Shown here: positions 1-6,982 of the stretch, piece by piece | How positions within the stretch are numbered: position 1 is the first letter of the stretch | Layout of the letters: each line of letters begins with the position of its first letter | DNA from: Elusimicrobiota bacterium | Lineage (GTDB): Bacteria; Elusimicrobiota; Elusimicrobia; UBA1565 | Length of the DNA: 64,000 bases | NCBI GenBank assembly: GCA_041660925.1 | Contig: JBAZVI010000001.1 | Coordinates: forward strand, 310,001 to 374,000 | Direction: 5' to 3' | Position numbers and translations under genes: made by a program | Notes under the pieces: generated by a model | Told to the model about the DNA's origin: nothing | The model's input: the letters and a program-made list of their open reading frames with translations, nothing else | Databases searched by the model: none

Positions 1-19
1 CCAGGCCGAGCCGATGAGG

Positions 20-25
20 TAGAAT
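20..25 (+). promoter_or_regulatory. -10 element for leaderless wzm-like gene
   Basis: TAGAAT ends 6 nt before the ATG at 32, so transcription should begin at or next to the start codon. No Shine-Dalgarno sequence is visible in the gap. The same spacing recurs at ten other starts in the window. The -35 region lies mostly outside the window. Confidence 0.5.
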
Positions 26-31
26 CTGAAG

Positions 32-787
32 ATGGCCTACCACTGGGACCTCTTCTGGATGCTGACGCGCACGGAGTTCCGCATGCGCGACCAGGGGACC
101 TTCGGGGGCTTCCTCTGGACGCTCCTGCATCCGCTGTTCATCTTCCTGATCCTGTACGGGGTGTTCACCCGCATGATGGCGCCCCAGGTGGAGCACTACG
201 CCGCCTACCTCCTCATCGGGATCGTCCAGTGGAATTTCTTCTCGGTCGCGACGACCGCGGGGCTCACGAGCCTGCGGCGCAAGGCGGGCCTGCTCGGCCA
301 TTTCAACTTTCCCCGCATCCTCATCGTGCTCTCCGCGGTGTTCTCCGTGCTGATCTCCCACCTCCTGGAATGGCCGGTGCTCATGACGGGGCTCCTTGCG
401 ATGGGCCTCGAGCCCAACGCCGGCTGGCTCCTCCTGCCGGCCGTCATCCTGGTCGAGACGGCGCTCGTCGCAGGCCTGTCCTGCTTCCTCGCGGTCGCCG
501 CGGTCCACCTGCGGGACCTCGAACGCGCGTGGTCGATCGCGCTCTACGGCCTGTTCTTCCTGACCCCGGTCTTCTATGCCGCCGGGATCGTGAGCGGGAC
601 CGGCCGGCTGCTCCTCTCCGCCAACCCGCTCGCCGCGGTGCTCGCCGCGAGCCGCGCCCTGATCTTCGCCCACCCCTCGCCGGCTCTGGCGGGCCTGCTG
701 CCGGCGGGCGCGGTCGCGCTCGCGCTCTGCGTCTCGGCGGCCGTGCTGTTCCCGAGGATGAGCCGCGGCCTCGTGGAGAAGCTGTGA
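32..787 (+). CDS. ABC-2 type polysaccharide exporter permease (Wzm-like)
   Basis: A 251-aa inner-membrane permease with about six hydrophobic segments, starting MAYHWDLFWMLTRTEFRMRD. The short cytoplasmic N-terminus with TRTEFRMRDQGTFGGFLWTLLHP is typical of ABC-2 permeases that export O-antigen, teichoic acid or capsule glycans. It precedes its ATPase with a 4-nt overlap and a glycosyltransferase follows, so it probably exports a surface polysaccharide. The start is placed at 32 because a TAGAAT box lies 6 nt upstream. Family assignment is secure; the substrate is unknown. Confidence 0.85.
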   Translation: MAYHWDLFWMLTRTEFRMRDQGTFGGFLWTLLHPLFIFLILYGVFTRMMAPQVEHYAAYLLIGIVQWNFFSVATTAGLTSLRRKAGLLGHFNFPRILIVLSAVFSVLISHLLEWPVLMTGLLAMGLEPNAGWLLLPAVILVETALVAGLSCFLAVAAVHLRDLERAWSIALYGLFFLTPVFYAAGIVSGTGRLLLSANPLAAVLAASRALIFAHPSPALAGLLPAGAVALALCVSAAVLFPRMSRGLVEKL

Positions 788-1461
788 AGAGCGCCGTCCG
801 CGCGGAAAGGCTCAGCAAGCGCTTCCGGCACGTGCTCCCGCGCCGGGACACGCTCCTGGGCCGCTTGAGGGGGCTCGGGGACGGGGTCGAGACCTGGGCG
901 CTGCGCGAGCTGTCCTTCGAGGTCGAGCCCGGCGAATGCTTCGGCATCAGCGGCCCCAACGGGGCGGGCAAGAGCACTTTGCTCTCTTTGATCGCGGGAA
1001 TCCTCGCGCCGACCAGCGGACGCGTCGAGGTCGGAGGCCGCACCAACGCCTTTCTGAGCCTGACCCACGGCCTTCAGCCGGAGCTGAGCGTCCTGGACAA
1101 CATCGAGATCTGCGGCATCCTCATGGGACTGCGGCGCCGCGAGCTCCTGCGCCGAAGGGACGCCATCCTCGATTTCTCCGGGCTCGCGGAGCGCGCGGAG
1201 CTGCGCCTCGCGGAGCTTTCGACCGGGCAGACCGCGCGCGTCGCGTTCTCGACGGCCCTCCACGCGGACCTGGACATCATGCTCATCGACGAGACGCTCG
1301 CGGTCGGCGACGCCGCGTTCCAGGCCAAGTGCGCTCGGGCCTTCCACGACCTGCGCGGGCAGGGAAAGACCCTCCTCATCGCCTCGCACGACCAGGAGCT
1401 GCTGCGGCGCCTCTGCCGTCGGACGCTGCACCTGGAGCAGGGGCGCGGAGCGCCGTCATGA
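784..1461 (+). CDS. ABC transporter ATPase (Wzt-like, short form)
   Basis: A 225-aa ATP-binding subunit partnering the permease just upstream. Its GTG start at 784 overlaps the upstream TGA. Walker A is GPNGAGKS. The signature is STGQ instead of the usual SGGQ, a substitution common in polysaccharide exporters. Walker B is IMLIDE, followed by a D-loop (VGDAAF) and the switch histidine in ASHD. It ends soon after the nucleotide-binding domain, so it lacks the C-terminal carbohydrate-binding domain found in some Wzt proteins. That suggests export without recognition of a modified glycan terminus (inference). Confidence 0.85.
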   Translation: MKSAVRAERLSKRFRHVLPRRDTLLGRLRGLGDGVETWALRELSFEVEPGECFGISGPNGAGKSTLLSLIAGILAPTSGRVEVGGRTNAFLSLTHGLQPELSVLDNIEICGILMGLRRRELLRRRDAILDFSGLAERAELRLAELSTGQTARVAFSTALHADLDIMLIDETLAVGDAAFQAKCARAFHDLRGQGKTLLIASHDQELLRRLCRRTLHLEQGRGAPS

Positions 1462-1465
1462 ACCT

Positions 1466-2536
1466 GTGAGCTCCGGCGCTTCCTCCCTCTCCGTCATCAT
1501 CCTGGCCTCGCGTCCGCGCTCGCTCAGCCGCTGCCTGGAGAGTCTGGTCGAAGCCCGGCTGCCGCAGGATTTCGAATGCCTGCTCCTCCTCAACGGGAAC
1601 GAAGAGGCCTGCGCCGCGGCGGCGACCCCCTACCTGGGACGACTCCGGGGGCTGAAAGTCCTCTCCGGGGCGCCGCGGTCGCTCGGGGATGCGCGAAACG
1701 CCGCCGTGGCCCGAGCCCAGGGCGGCTGGCTGTGCTTTTTAGACGACGACGTGACGGTGCCGCAGGACTACTTCTCGGTCCTCGGCGAGAAGATCCTCCG
1801 CTACCCCGAAGCGGCCGTGATCGGAGGGCCCAACCTCACGCCGCCGCAAAGCCCGCCGTTCGAGCGCTGTGTCGGCCGCCTTCTGAGCTCCAGGCTGTGC
1901 GCCGGCCCCATGAGCCGGCGCTTCGGGGGCTTCCCCGCCGATACGTGGACGGATGAGAGCGGCTTGATCCTCTGCAACCTCGCCATCCGGCGCGAGGCGC
2001 TGGCCGGGGAGCGCCCGCCCTTCGACCCCGAACTCGTGCGCAACGAGGAGAACCTGCTCCTCGAGCGGCTCGCGCGCGTCGGGCGGCGCGCCCTGCATGC
2101 GCCGGAGCTCTACGTCCACCATGAACGACGCTCGACGGTGGGAGCGTTCTGCCGCCAATGCTTCCTGTCCGGCCAGGGACGGGCGCAGATGTCGCTCAAG
2201 CTGCCGTCCTCGCTGCGCCTTCTGCACCTGGCGCCGCTCCTTCCTCTTTTGGGGTTATTCGGCCTCTGCGCGCGGCCCTTCCTCTTTTTTCCGCTTGCCG
2301 CGGTCTACGTCTTCTCCGCGGCGGTCAACGCCGCCGCTCTATCCCTGCGCCGCTTCGAGGGCGGACAAGGTCTCGCCTGGCTCTTTCTGCTCCACCCGCT
2401 GGCGCATCTGAGCTACGCCGCCGGCCTCTTCGCCGGGCTGGCGGCGGGGCGCTATGGCCGGAGGAGCTGCTCCTCGCCGCTGCCGTCGACGACGATCGAT
2501 TCCTTCTCGCTCCCCATCCGCAGCTCCAGCTCGTAA
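1466..2536 (+). CDS. Family 2 glycosyltransferase with C-terminal membrane segments
   Basis: A 356-aa protein with a GT-A nucleotide-sugar domain: N-terminal LSVIILASRPRSLSRCLESL, GDARNAAV near residue 75, and the metal-binding CFLDDDV motif near residue 93. Two hydrophobic segments follow at about residues 245-320. The GTG start at 1466 lies 4 nt after the ABC ATPase stop, so the three genes form an operon, probably for assembly and export of a surface glycan. Its last 85 nt overlap the convergent PepSY-like gene. The tail after AGRYG (rich in Ser) is low complexity and may be an accidental extension. Confidence 0.8.
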   Translation: MSSGASSLSVIILASRPRSLSRCLESLVEARLPQDFECLLLLNGNEEACAAAATPYLGRLRGLKVLSGAPRSLGDARNAAVARAQGGWLCFLDDDVTVPQDYFSVLGEKILRYPEAAVIGGPNLTPPQSPPFERCVGRLLSSRLCAGPMSRRFGGFPADTWTDESGLILCNLAIRREALAGERPPFDPELVRNEENLLLERLARVGRRALHAPELYVHHERRSTVGAFCRQCFLSGQGRAQMSLKLPSSLRLLHLAPLLPLLGLFGLCARPFLFFPLAAVYVFSAAVNAAALSLRRFEGGQGLAWLFLLHPLAHLSYAAGLFAGLAAGRYGRRSCSSPLPSTTIDSFSLPIRSSSS

Positions 2537-2910
2537 ACGACCGCGGCTCCTTTCGTGACCCGTTTCGCCGACACGATGTCGGCCTGGGGGTATTTCGTCT
2601 GAGCGGAGAGCTTCACGGCCGCCGGCAGTTCCTTCAGCGCGATGCGTTCCTTCTTCTCCAGGACCTCGCCGGCCTCGGAGAGCACCAAGCCGCGGAGGAC
2701 CTTCCCGTCCCTGGTCTCGATCTCGAAGACCGTCTTCCCGTCCCGCTCTTTGCGGAGGCAATGGCGGACCTTCGCTTTCGGATACAGTTTCTTCAAAGCC
2801 GTCATCACTTCCGCGGGAGCCACGCTGGGCTTCACCCTTTTGGCCGCGGCCGGATGGGCGGCGACGCACGCGAAGGACACGACGAACAACAGCCGGGCGA
2901 TCCGCTTCAT
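2452..2910 (-). CDS. Secreted PepSY-like protein
   Basis: A 152-aa protein with a clear signal peptide (MKRIARLLFVVSFACVAAHP, cleavage near AAA-K). The mature part has two repeats of the PepSY-like/BLIP type: VMTALKKLYPKAKV then FEIETRDGKVLRGLVLSEAGE, and AQTKYPQADIV then VVYELELRMGSEKESIVVDGSGE. Such proteins are periplasmic and of uncertain function. A TAGAAT box at 2967-2972 may be its promoter, giving a leader of about 50 nt. It overlaps the 3' end of the glycosyltransferase gene by 85 nt tail to tail. The family call rests on repeat pattern only. Confidence 0.7.
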   Translation of the reverse strand: MKRIARLLFVVSFACVAAHPAAAKRVKPSVAPAEVMTALKKLYPKAKVRHCLRKERDGKTVFEIETRDGKVLRGLVLSEAGEVLEKKERIALKELPAAVKLSAQTKYPQADIVSAKRVTKGAAVVYELELRMGSEKESIVVDGSGEEQLLRP

Positions 2911-3080
2911 GGACTCAAGCCTCTCTTGGCGGCGCCGCCGATGGGACCCCTTCTCGCGCCGAGCGTATTCTATATCAGAGACGGCGCCGGGTGCCGCCGG
3001 ATGACGCGACCGCTTTCATGTAGGATAGCCGCCAGGACACGCAGGAGAGTCCGGTTCCCGGCGGGGATCGGCGGGCCCGT

Positions 3081-3902
3081 TCAGCGGAACCTGAAGACCA
3101 GTAGGCCGGCGAGATAGACGTTGGTGAACGCCAGCACCCACTCGTAGTAGAGCCTGCTCCGCGGCTTCACGGCCGCGGACGAAAGAGCGGCCAGGCCGAA
3201 GGCAAAGCCCGCTCCGCCGACATCCCCCCGCACGACCGCGACGGTCCCGCATCCCAGGAACAGGAGGACGATCAGCCCCGCCGAGGCCGGCACGCCGATG
3301 GCCGCCGGGAACGTCCAGACTCCCGCGGCCCGGTCTCCGACCGCGTCTCGGATGTCGATGAGGACGTTGAGACTGAAAAGCAGGACCAGGAACGGGACGG
3401 AGACGCGCAGGGCGGAACCGACCAGCCCGAACGACAGTTCGTGGATGAAGAGCATCGGCGCAAGGATCCCGACGGTCCAGAAATTCAGCATGTTCACCAG
3501 CATCTTGAGTCCGGGGATGCTCTTGAACTGCCGCGGGAGGATGTGCGGGTCGCTGTAGACGGCTATCGCGAGCGTGGCGTAGAGGAGAAGCGGCCAGAAA
3601 CCCGCCGAAAGCAGCAGCGCCACAGGCAGCGCCGCCGCCAGCAGCAGAGACCGGACGCCGTGAGAGACCGCCCTGCCCTCAGGCAGGTTGATGACGTCCT
3701 CTTTGTTCCTGAACCGGGCGTCGTAGGCGTACATGATCTCCATGAGCGCCACGAAGGACAAGCCGCAGTACAGCGATTTGAATCCGATCCGGCCCAGGAC
3801 GATTTGGGTGGTGTTGAGGTAGATGAGGAACGAGGCCAGCGGGAGGGCCACGCGGTACCGCAGATACAGATCCAGGAGCCGGTCGGACATTTTAGAACCC
3901 AT
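3081..3902 (-). CDS. UbiA-family prenyltransferase-like membrane protein
   Basis: A 273-aa integral membrane protein with about eight hydrophobic helices. It has both aspartate-rich loops expected of the UbiA superfamily: a first loop ending RNKEDVINLPEGR (about residues 64-77) and a second, NVLIDIRDAVGDRAAG (about 188-203), which closely matches the DxxDxxGDxxxG loop. UbiA enzymes transfer isoprenyl chains to aromatic or other acceptors. The acceptor cannot be read here, and no quinone-pathway gene is adjacent. The ATG at 3902 has a GAGG-type ribosome site; an in-frame ATG at 3890 is the alternative. Confidence 0.7.
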   Translation of the reverse strand: MGSKMSDRLLDLYLRYRVALPLASFLIYLNTTQIVLGRIGFKSLYCGLSFVALMEIMYAYDARFRNKEDVINLPEGRAVSHGVRSLLLAAALPVALLLSAGFWPLLLYATLAIAVYSDPHILPRQFKSIPGLKMLVNMLNFWTVGILAPMLFIHELSFGLVGSALRVSVPFLVLLFSLNVLIDIRDAVGDRAAGVWTFPAAIGVPASAGLIVLLFLGCGTVAVVRGDVGGAGFAFGLAALSSAAVKPRSRLYYEWVLAFTNVYLAGLLVFRFR

Positions 3903-3978
3903 CCAGAGACCTCACTCCTGTAGGAAGCATAATGGCCATCATCATGAGTCTTCCCCCATCATCGGGAGCTTCCTCCGG

Positions 3979-4061
3979 TTACGGTGTCTGGCACTCACCT
4001 TATTGAACTAATTGTTGGAGCGTTTCAGTCCCATATAGTTCATGTACTCCTGAAACCGTAA
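3979..4061. repeat. Nested inverted repeats in AT-richer intergenic DNA
   Basis: Between the UbiA-like gene and the amidase gene (3903-4138) there is no credible ORF. TTACGGT (3979-3985) pairs with ACCGTAA (4055-4061), and inside it GTTTCAG (4022-4028) pairs with CTGAAAC (4050-4056). A further hairpin, CCTCCCC/GGGGAGG, lies at 4095-4113 and could end the amidase transcript. The stretch is visibly AT-richer than its surroundings. It could be a small structured RNA or the relic of a mobile element. Confidence 0.4.
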
Positions 4062-4138
4062 AGGCTCCCTTTCCCCATACTCTCCCCCACCCAACCTCCC
4101 CCGAAAGGGGAGGGCAGTAAGGAAGAACGAACCCTGAT

Positions 4139-5266
4139 CTAATCAAACCTCGGCGGGAGCGGCTCGCGCAGGAAGCGGCGAAGCTGGGAGGGCGGGACGT
4201 CGGTCGCGGGCGGGGAGGCTCGGATGGACTCCCGGATCGCGCTCATGAGCGGATAGACGCCGTCGCCGGGGCAGTCCGTCTGCGGGTTGTAGTCCCGATG
4301 CCCCTTGTAGGAGTCGGGGGAGACTCCATGGCCGTCGCGCAGCCAGACCCCGATGCGGCGGATCGCGTCCTTCTGAGCGGCCGTGAACTCGTGGCTCTTC
4401 GGCGGATGATAGGAGCCCAGAAGCGAGATCCCGACGTTGCCGGTGTTGTGGTTCGCGACGTGAGAGCCGACGACGCCCTCGGGTCGGCCCTGGAAGACGC
4501 GCCCGGCCGCGTCCACGAGATAGTGGTAGCCGATGTCGTTCCAGCCGCGGCCGTTCTGATGGTACTCCTGGATGAAGCGGACCTCGCGCAGCGAATCCTC
4601 GAGCGTCTCCGTGCGGTTGCCGTCGGTGTGGTGCTGGGTGAAGGCGACGGGCTCATGGGCCGTCGGCGGCTCCTTGGGCGGCTTCGCCCCCCACTCGGCG
4701 CGGCCGTGCACCGCGGGCGGCACGACGCTCGGGGAGGGGACGGCGGCCGGGACCTCCTGGGGCTTGGGCTCGCCCTCCGTCAGGGAGGTATCGAAAGACT
4801 CGAGCGCGTAGACCTCCACGGTGCCCCCGGTCCCGGTGGGCCCGCTGAACGCGCGCAGGGCGACGCTCCCGGCGGCGGCGGTCTCGAAGCGGACCTTGCC
4901 CCAGAAGCGTCCCCCGGGATACAGGTGGAGCTCGGCCGGCCGCCAGGCCTCCCAGCTCCCGCGCACGCGCCGGCGCAGCTCGAAGCGCAGGCCGCGGTCT
5001 TTCTCCTCTCGGCCAGTGCCGCGGGGTCCAGCGGGGTCCCCGCGGCGAAGGCCGGAGGCCGGGGAGACGCCTTGGAAGAGGACCGCGTCGAAGGGCTCGG
5101 CGAGGAACGCGCTCTCGCCGCTCTCATAGACCGGCGTCACCGAGGCGGGTCCGGGCCGGACGGGGATCTCGAGGGCGCCCCGACCGCCGAAGAGCACGTC
5201 GGAGCCGAGGTCCCCGGCGCGCGCCGGGAGGGCGAGGAGCAGCAGGACGAAAAGAGCGCTCGTCAT
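4139..5266 (-). CDS. Secreted N-acetylmuramoyl-L-alanine amidase (PGRP/Amidase_2 type)
   Basis: A 375-aa protein with a signal peptide (residues 1-17). An N-terminal beta-rich region of unknown function is followed by a proline-rich linker (about 162-186) and a zinc amidase domain (about 188-345). Visible zinc and catalytic residues are the QHHTDG histidines (about 212), Y246/H249 in IGYHYLVD, H323 in GHRDYN and C332 in TDCPGD. It should cleave the muramyl-peptide bond of peptidoglycan in the periplasm. The start at 5266 is chosen because a TATAAT box lies exactly 7 nt upstream. The alternative ATG at 5275 overlaps that box. A palindromic element is inserted at residues 74-92. Confidence 0.85.
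   Translation of the reverse strand: MTSALFVLLLLALPARAGDLGSDVLFGGRGALEIPVRPGPASVTPVYESGESAFLAEPFDAVLFQGVSPASGLRRGDPAGPRGTGREEKDRGLRFELRRRVRGSWEAWRPAELHLYPGGRFWGKVRFETAAAGSVALRAFSGPTGTGGTVEVYALESFDTSLTEGEPKPQEVPAAVPSPSVVPPAVHGRAEWGAKPPKEPPTAHEPVAFTQHHTDGNRTETLEDSLREVRFIQEYHQNGRGWNDIGYHYLVDAAGRVFQGRPEGVVGSHVANHNTGNVGISLLGSYHPPKSHEFTAAQKDAIRRIGVWLRDGHGVSPDSYKGHRDYNPQTDCPGDGVYPLMSAIRESIRASPPATDVPPSQLRRFLREPLPPRFD
4990..5046 (-). repeat. In-frame palindromic element, copy 1 (divergent)
   Basis: Arms GCCGCGGGG (5018-5026) and CCCCGCGGC (5038-5046) flank an 11-nt loop. The 3' tail (4990-5017 on the minus strand) contains CGAGAGGAGAAAGACC, matching the tail of the other six copies. It is translated in frame as GTGREEKDRG, inside the non-catalytic N-terminal region of the amidase. 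Confidence 0.65.
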
Positions 5267-5273
5267 CTTTCCC

Positions 5274-5279
5274 ATTATA
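5274..5279 (-). promoter_or_regulatory. Extended -10 for the amidase gene
   Basis: On the minus strand the sequence reads TGTTATAAT, an extended -10 (TGn plus TATAAT). It ends 7 nt before the ATG at 5266, which predicts a leaderless transcript. The box overlaps the alternative upstream ATG at 5275 and so argues against it. Confidence 0.55.
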
Positions 5280-5304
5280 ACACCGCCCGACGGGAGCGCA
5301 AGCC

Positions 5305-6981
5305 TCAATACGGCTGGTCGACGACGTCGGTGCCCAGCTGGGCCTGCATGACCGAGGCGAGGCGGTAGCTGAAGGCGTCGAGGATGCTGATCATCTCGAG
5401 GAAGCACCAGCTGCTCTGCCCGCTGTCGCGCAGGCCCTTGCGCAGGCGCCGGATGTGCGCGCCCTGCAGGAGGCGCTGCTGTTCGAGGACGTCGCGGCGA
5501 AGGGCCAGGATGCGGGCGGCGCGCTCCGTCTCCTCCTCGCCGTCGCCGATCATCTCCACGACCTCCTGGAGCATCTTCTCGCAGGTGTCGAGCATGCGCT
5601 CGAACTCCTTCTGCCCCTCGATGGAGTACTCGATGTCGCGGCTGATCTTCTGGTAGGCGGCGTTCATCAGCGAGTTGCGCAGGATGTTCCCGATCTTCTC
5701 GAGCTCGCTGGCGATGATGAAGAGCTTCTTGCACTGCCTCTCGTCCTTCTCGCTGAGCTCGCGGCGGCGCAGCAGGCCGATGAGGTACTTGGAGATCTGG
5801 CGCTGGGCGTCGTCGACCTTCTCGTCGGCCCGACGCACGTCCTCGAGCAGGCGCAGGTCGTCCTTCTCGATGACGCGGATGCTGTCGCGGAACATCTGGA
5901 GCACCGTCCCCGCGAGACGTTCGAGAGCCGTCTTCGCCGAGCGCAGGGCGAGTTCCTCGGAGTCCACGATCTCCAGCGGCAGCAGGTCCACGCGCCGCGC
6001 GTCGTCATCCTTGCGCTGGGGCACGAGCCAGAGGATGAGCCGCGCCAGGGGCCCCGTGAATCCGACGAAGATGAGCGTGATGGCGATGTTGAAGGCGGTG
6101 TGCATGTTCGCGAGGAGCCGCATGGCGCTCGCGTCGGGCGACATGCGCATGGAGAGGTCGTGCACGAGCGCCGAGAAGGGTCCGGCGAGCGGGAAGAAGA
6201 GGAGCGCTCCGAAGGTCTTGATGAGGAGATGGGCGACCGCCACGCGCCGCGCCTCGACGTTGGTGCCGATGCCGGCCATGAGCGCGGTCGCGCAGGTCCC
6301 CACGTTCGCGCCGAGGACGACGGGAAGGGCCACGCGCATCATCTCCTCCGGGGTGTCCCCGAGCAGCCCCTGGGAAGCCAGGGTCATCGCGACGGCCATC
6401 GTGGCGGCGCTGGAGTGGATCATCCCCGTGAAAAGGGTCGAGATGAGGAAGGCGCGCAGCGGATGCTCGGCGAGAGCGAGGATCTGGGAGCGGAACCAGT
6501 CGCTCTGCTGCAGCGGAGCCATGCCGCTCTGCATGAGCGACATGCCGAAGAAGATGAAGCCGAAGCCCATGAAGACCTGGCCGAGGGCCTTGGGCCGCTC
6601 GTAGCGGCTGAGCAGGAGGACCCCGACGCCCGCGGCGATCATGAGGAGGGCGTAGTCGGAGATGTGGAAGGCGAGGATCTGCACGGTGACCGTCGTGCCG
6701 ATGTCGGCGCCGAGGAGCACGCCGAGGGTCTGCCCGAGCTGGAGGAGCCCGGAGTTCGCGAGACTCACGAGCATCACGGTCGTCGCGCTGCTCGACTGCG
6801 TCGCCATCGTCAGCGCGACGCCGGCGCCGATGCCCATGAGGCGGTTGGCGGTCAGCAGCTCGAGGATGATGCGCAGGCGCCGGCCGGCGACCTTCTGGAA
6901 CGCGTCGCTGGCGAGCGTCATCCCATAGACGAAGACGGCGAGCCCGCCGCCGACGAAGCAGAGCACTTTCTCCCAGCCCAT
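5305..6981 (-). CDS. Na/Pi cotransporter family protein with PhoU-like C-terminus
   Basis: A 558-aa protein. The membrane half (about residues 1-330) contains two inverted Na/Pi repeats with TQSSSATTVMLVSL (about 60) and HSSAATMAVAMTL (about 190), the hallmark QSSSATT motif of the NptA/YjbB family. The cytoplasmic C-terminal half is helical and PhoU-like (about 345-540), with IASELEKIGNILR. It should move phosphate, probably sodium-coupled, with the PhoU-like part regulating it. The ATG at 6981 follows an AGGGGAG site and lies 1 nt after the kinase stop, so it is co-expressed with the kinase. ORF sequence upstream of this start merely shadows the kinase gene. Confidence 0.88.
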   Translation of the reverse strand: MGWEKVLCFVGGGLAVFVYGMTLASDAFQKVAGRRLRIILELLTANRLMGIGAGVALTMATQSSSATTVMLVSLANSGLLQLGQTLGVLLGADIGTTVTVQILAFHISDYALLMIAAGVGVLLLSRYERPKALGQVFMGFGFIFFGMSLMQSGMAPLQQSDWFRSQILALAEHPLRAFLISTLFTGMIHSSAATMAVAMTLASQGLLGDTPEEMMRVALPVVLGANVGTCATALMAGIGTNVEARRVAVAHLLIKTFGALLFFPLAGPFSALVHDLSMRMSPDASAMRLLANMHTAFNIAITLIFVGFTGPLARLILWLVPQRKDDDARRVDLLPLEIVDSEELALRSAKTALERLAGTVLQMFRDSIRVIEKDDLRLLEDVRRADEKVDDAQRQISKYLIGLLRRRELSEKDERQCKKLFIIASELEKIGNILRNSLMNAAYQKISRDIEYSIEGQKEFERMLDTCEKMLQEVVEMIGDGEEETERAARILALRRDVLEQQRLLQGAHIRRLRKGLRDSGQSSWCFLEMISILDAFSYRLASVMQAQLGTDVVDQPY

Positions 6982-6982
6982 G

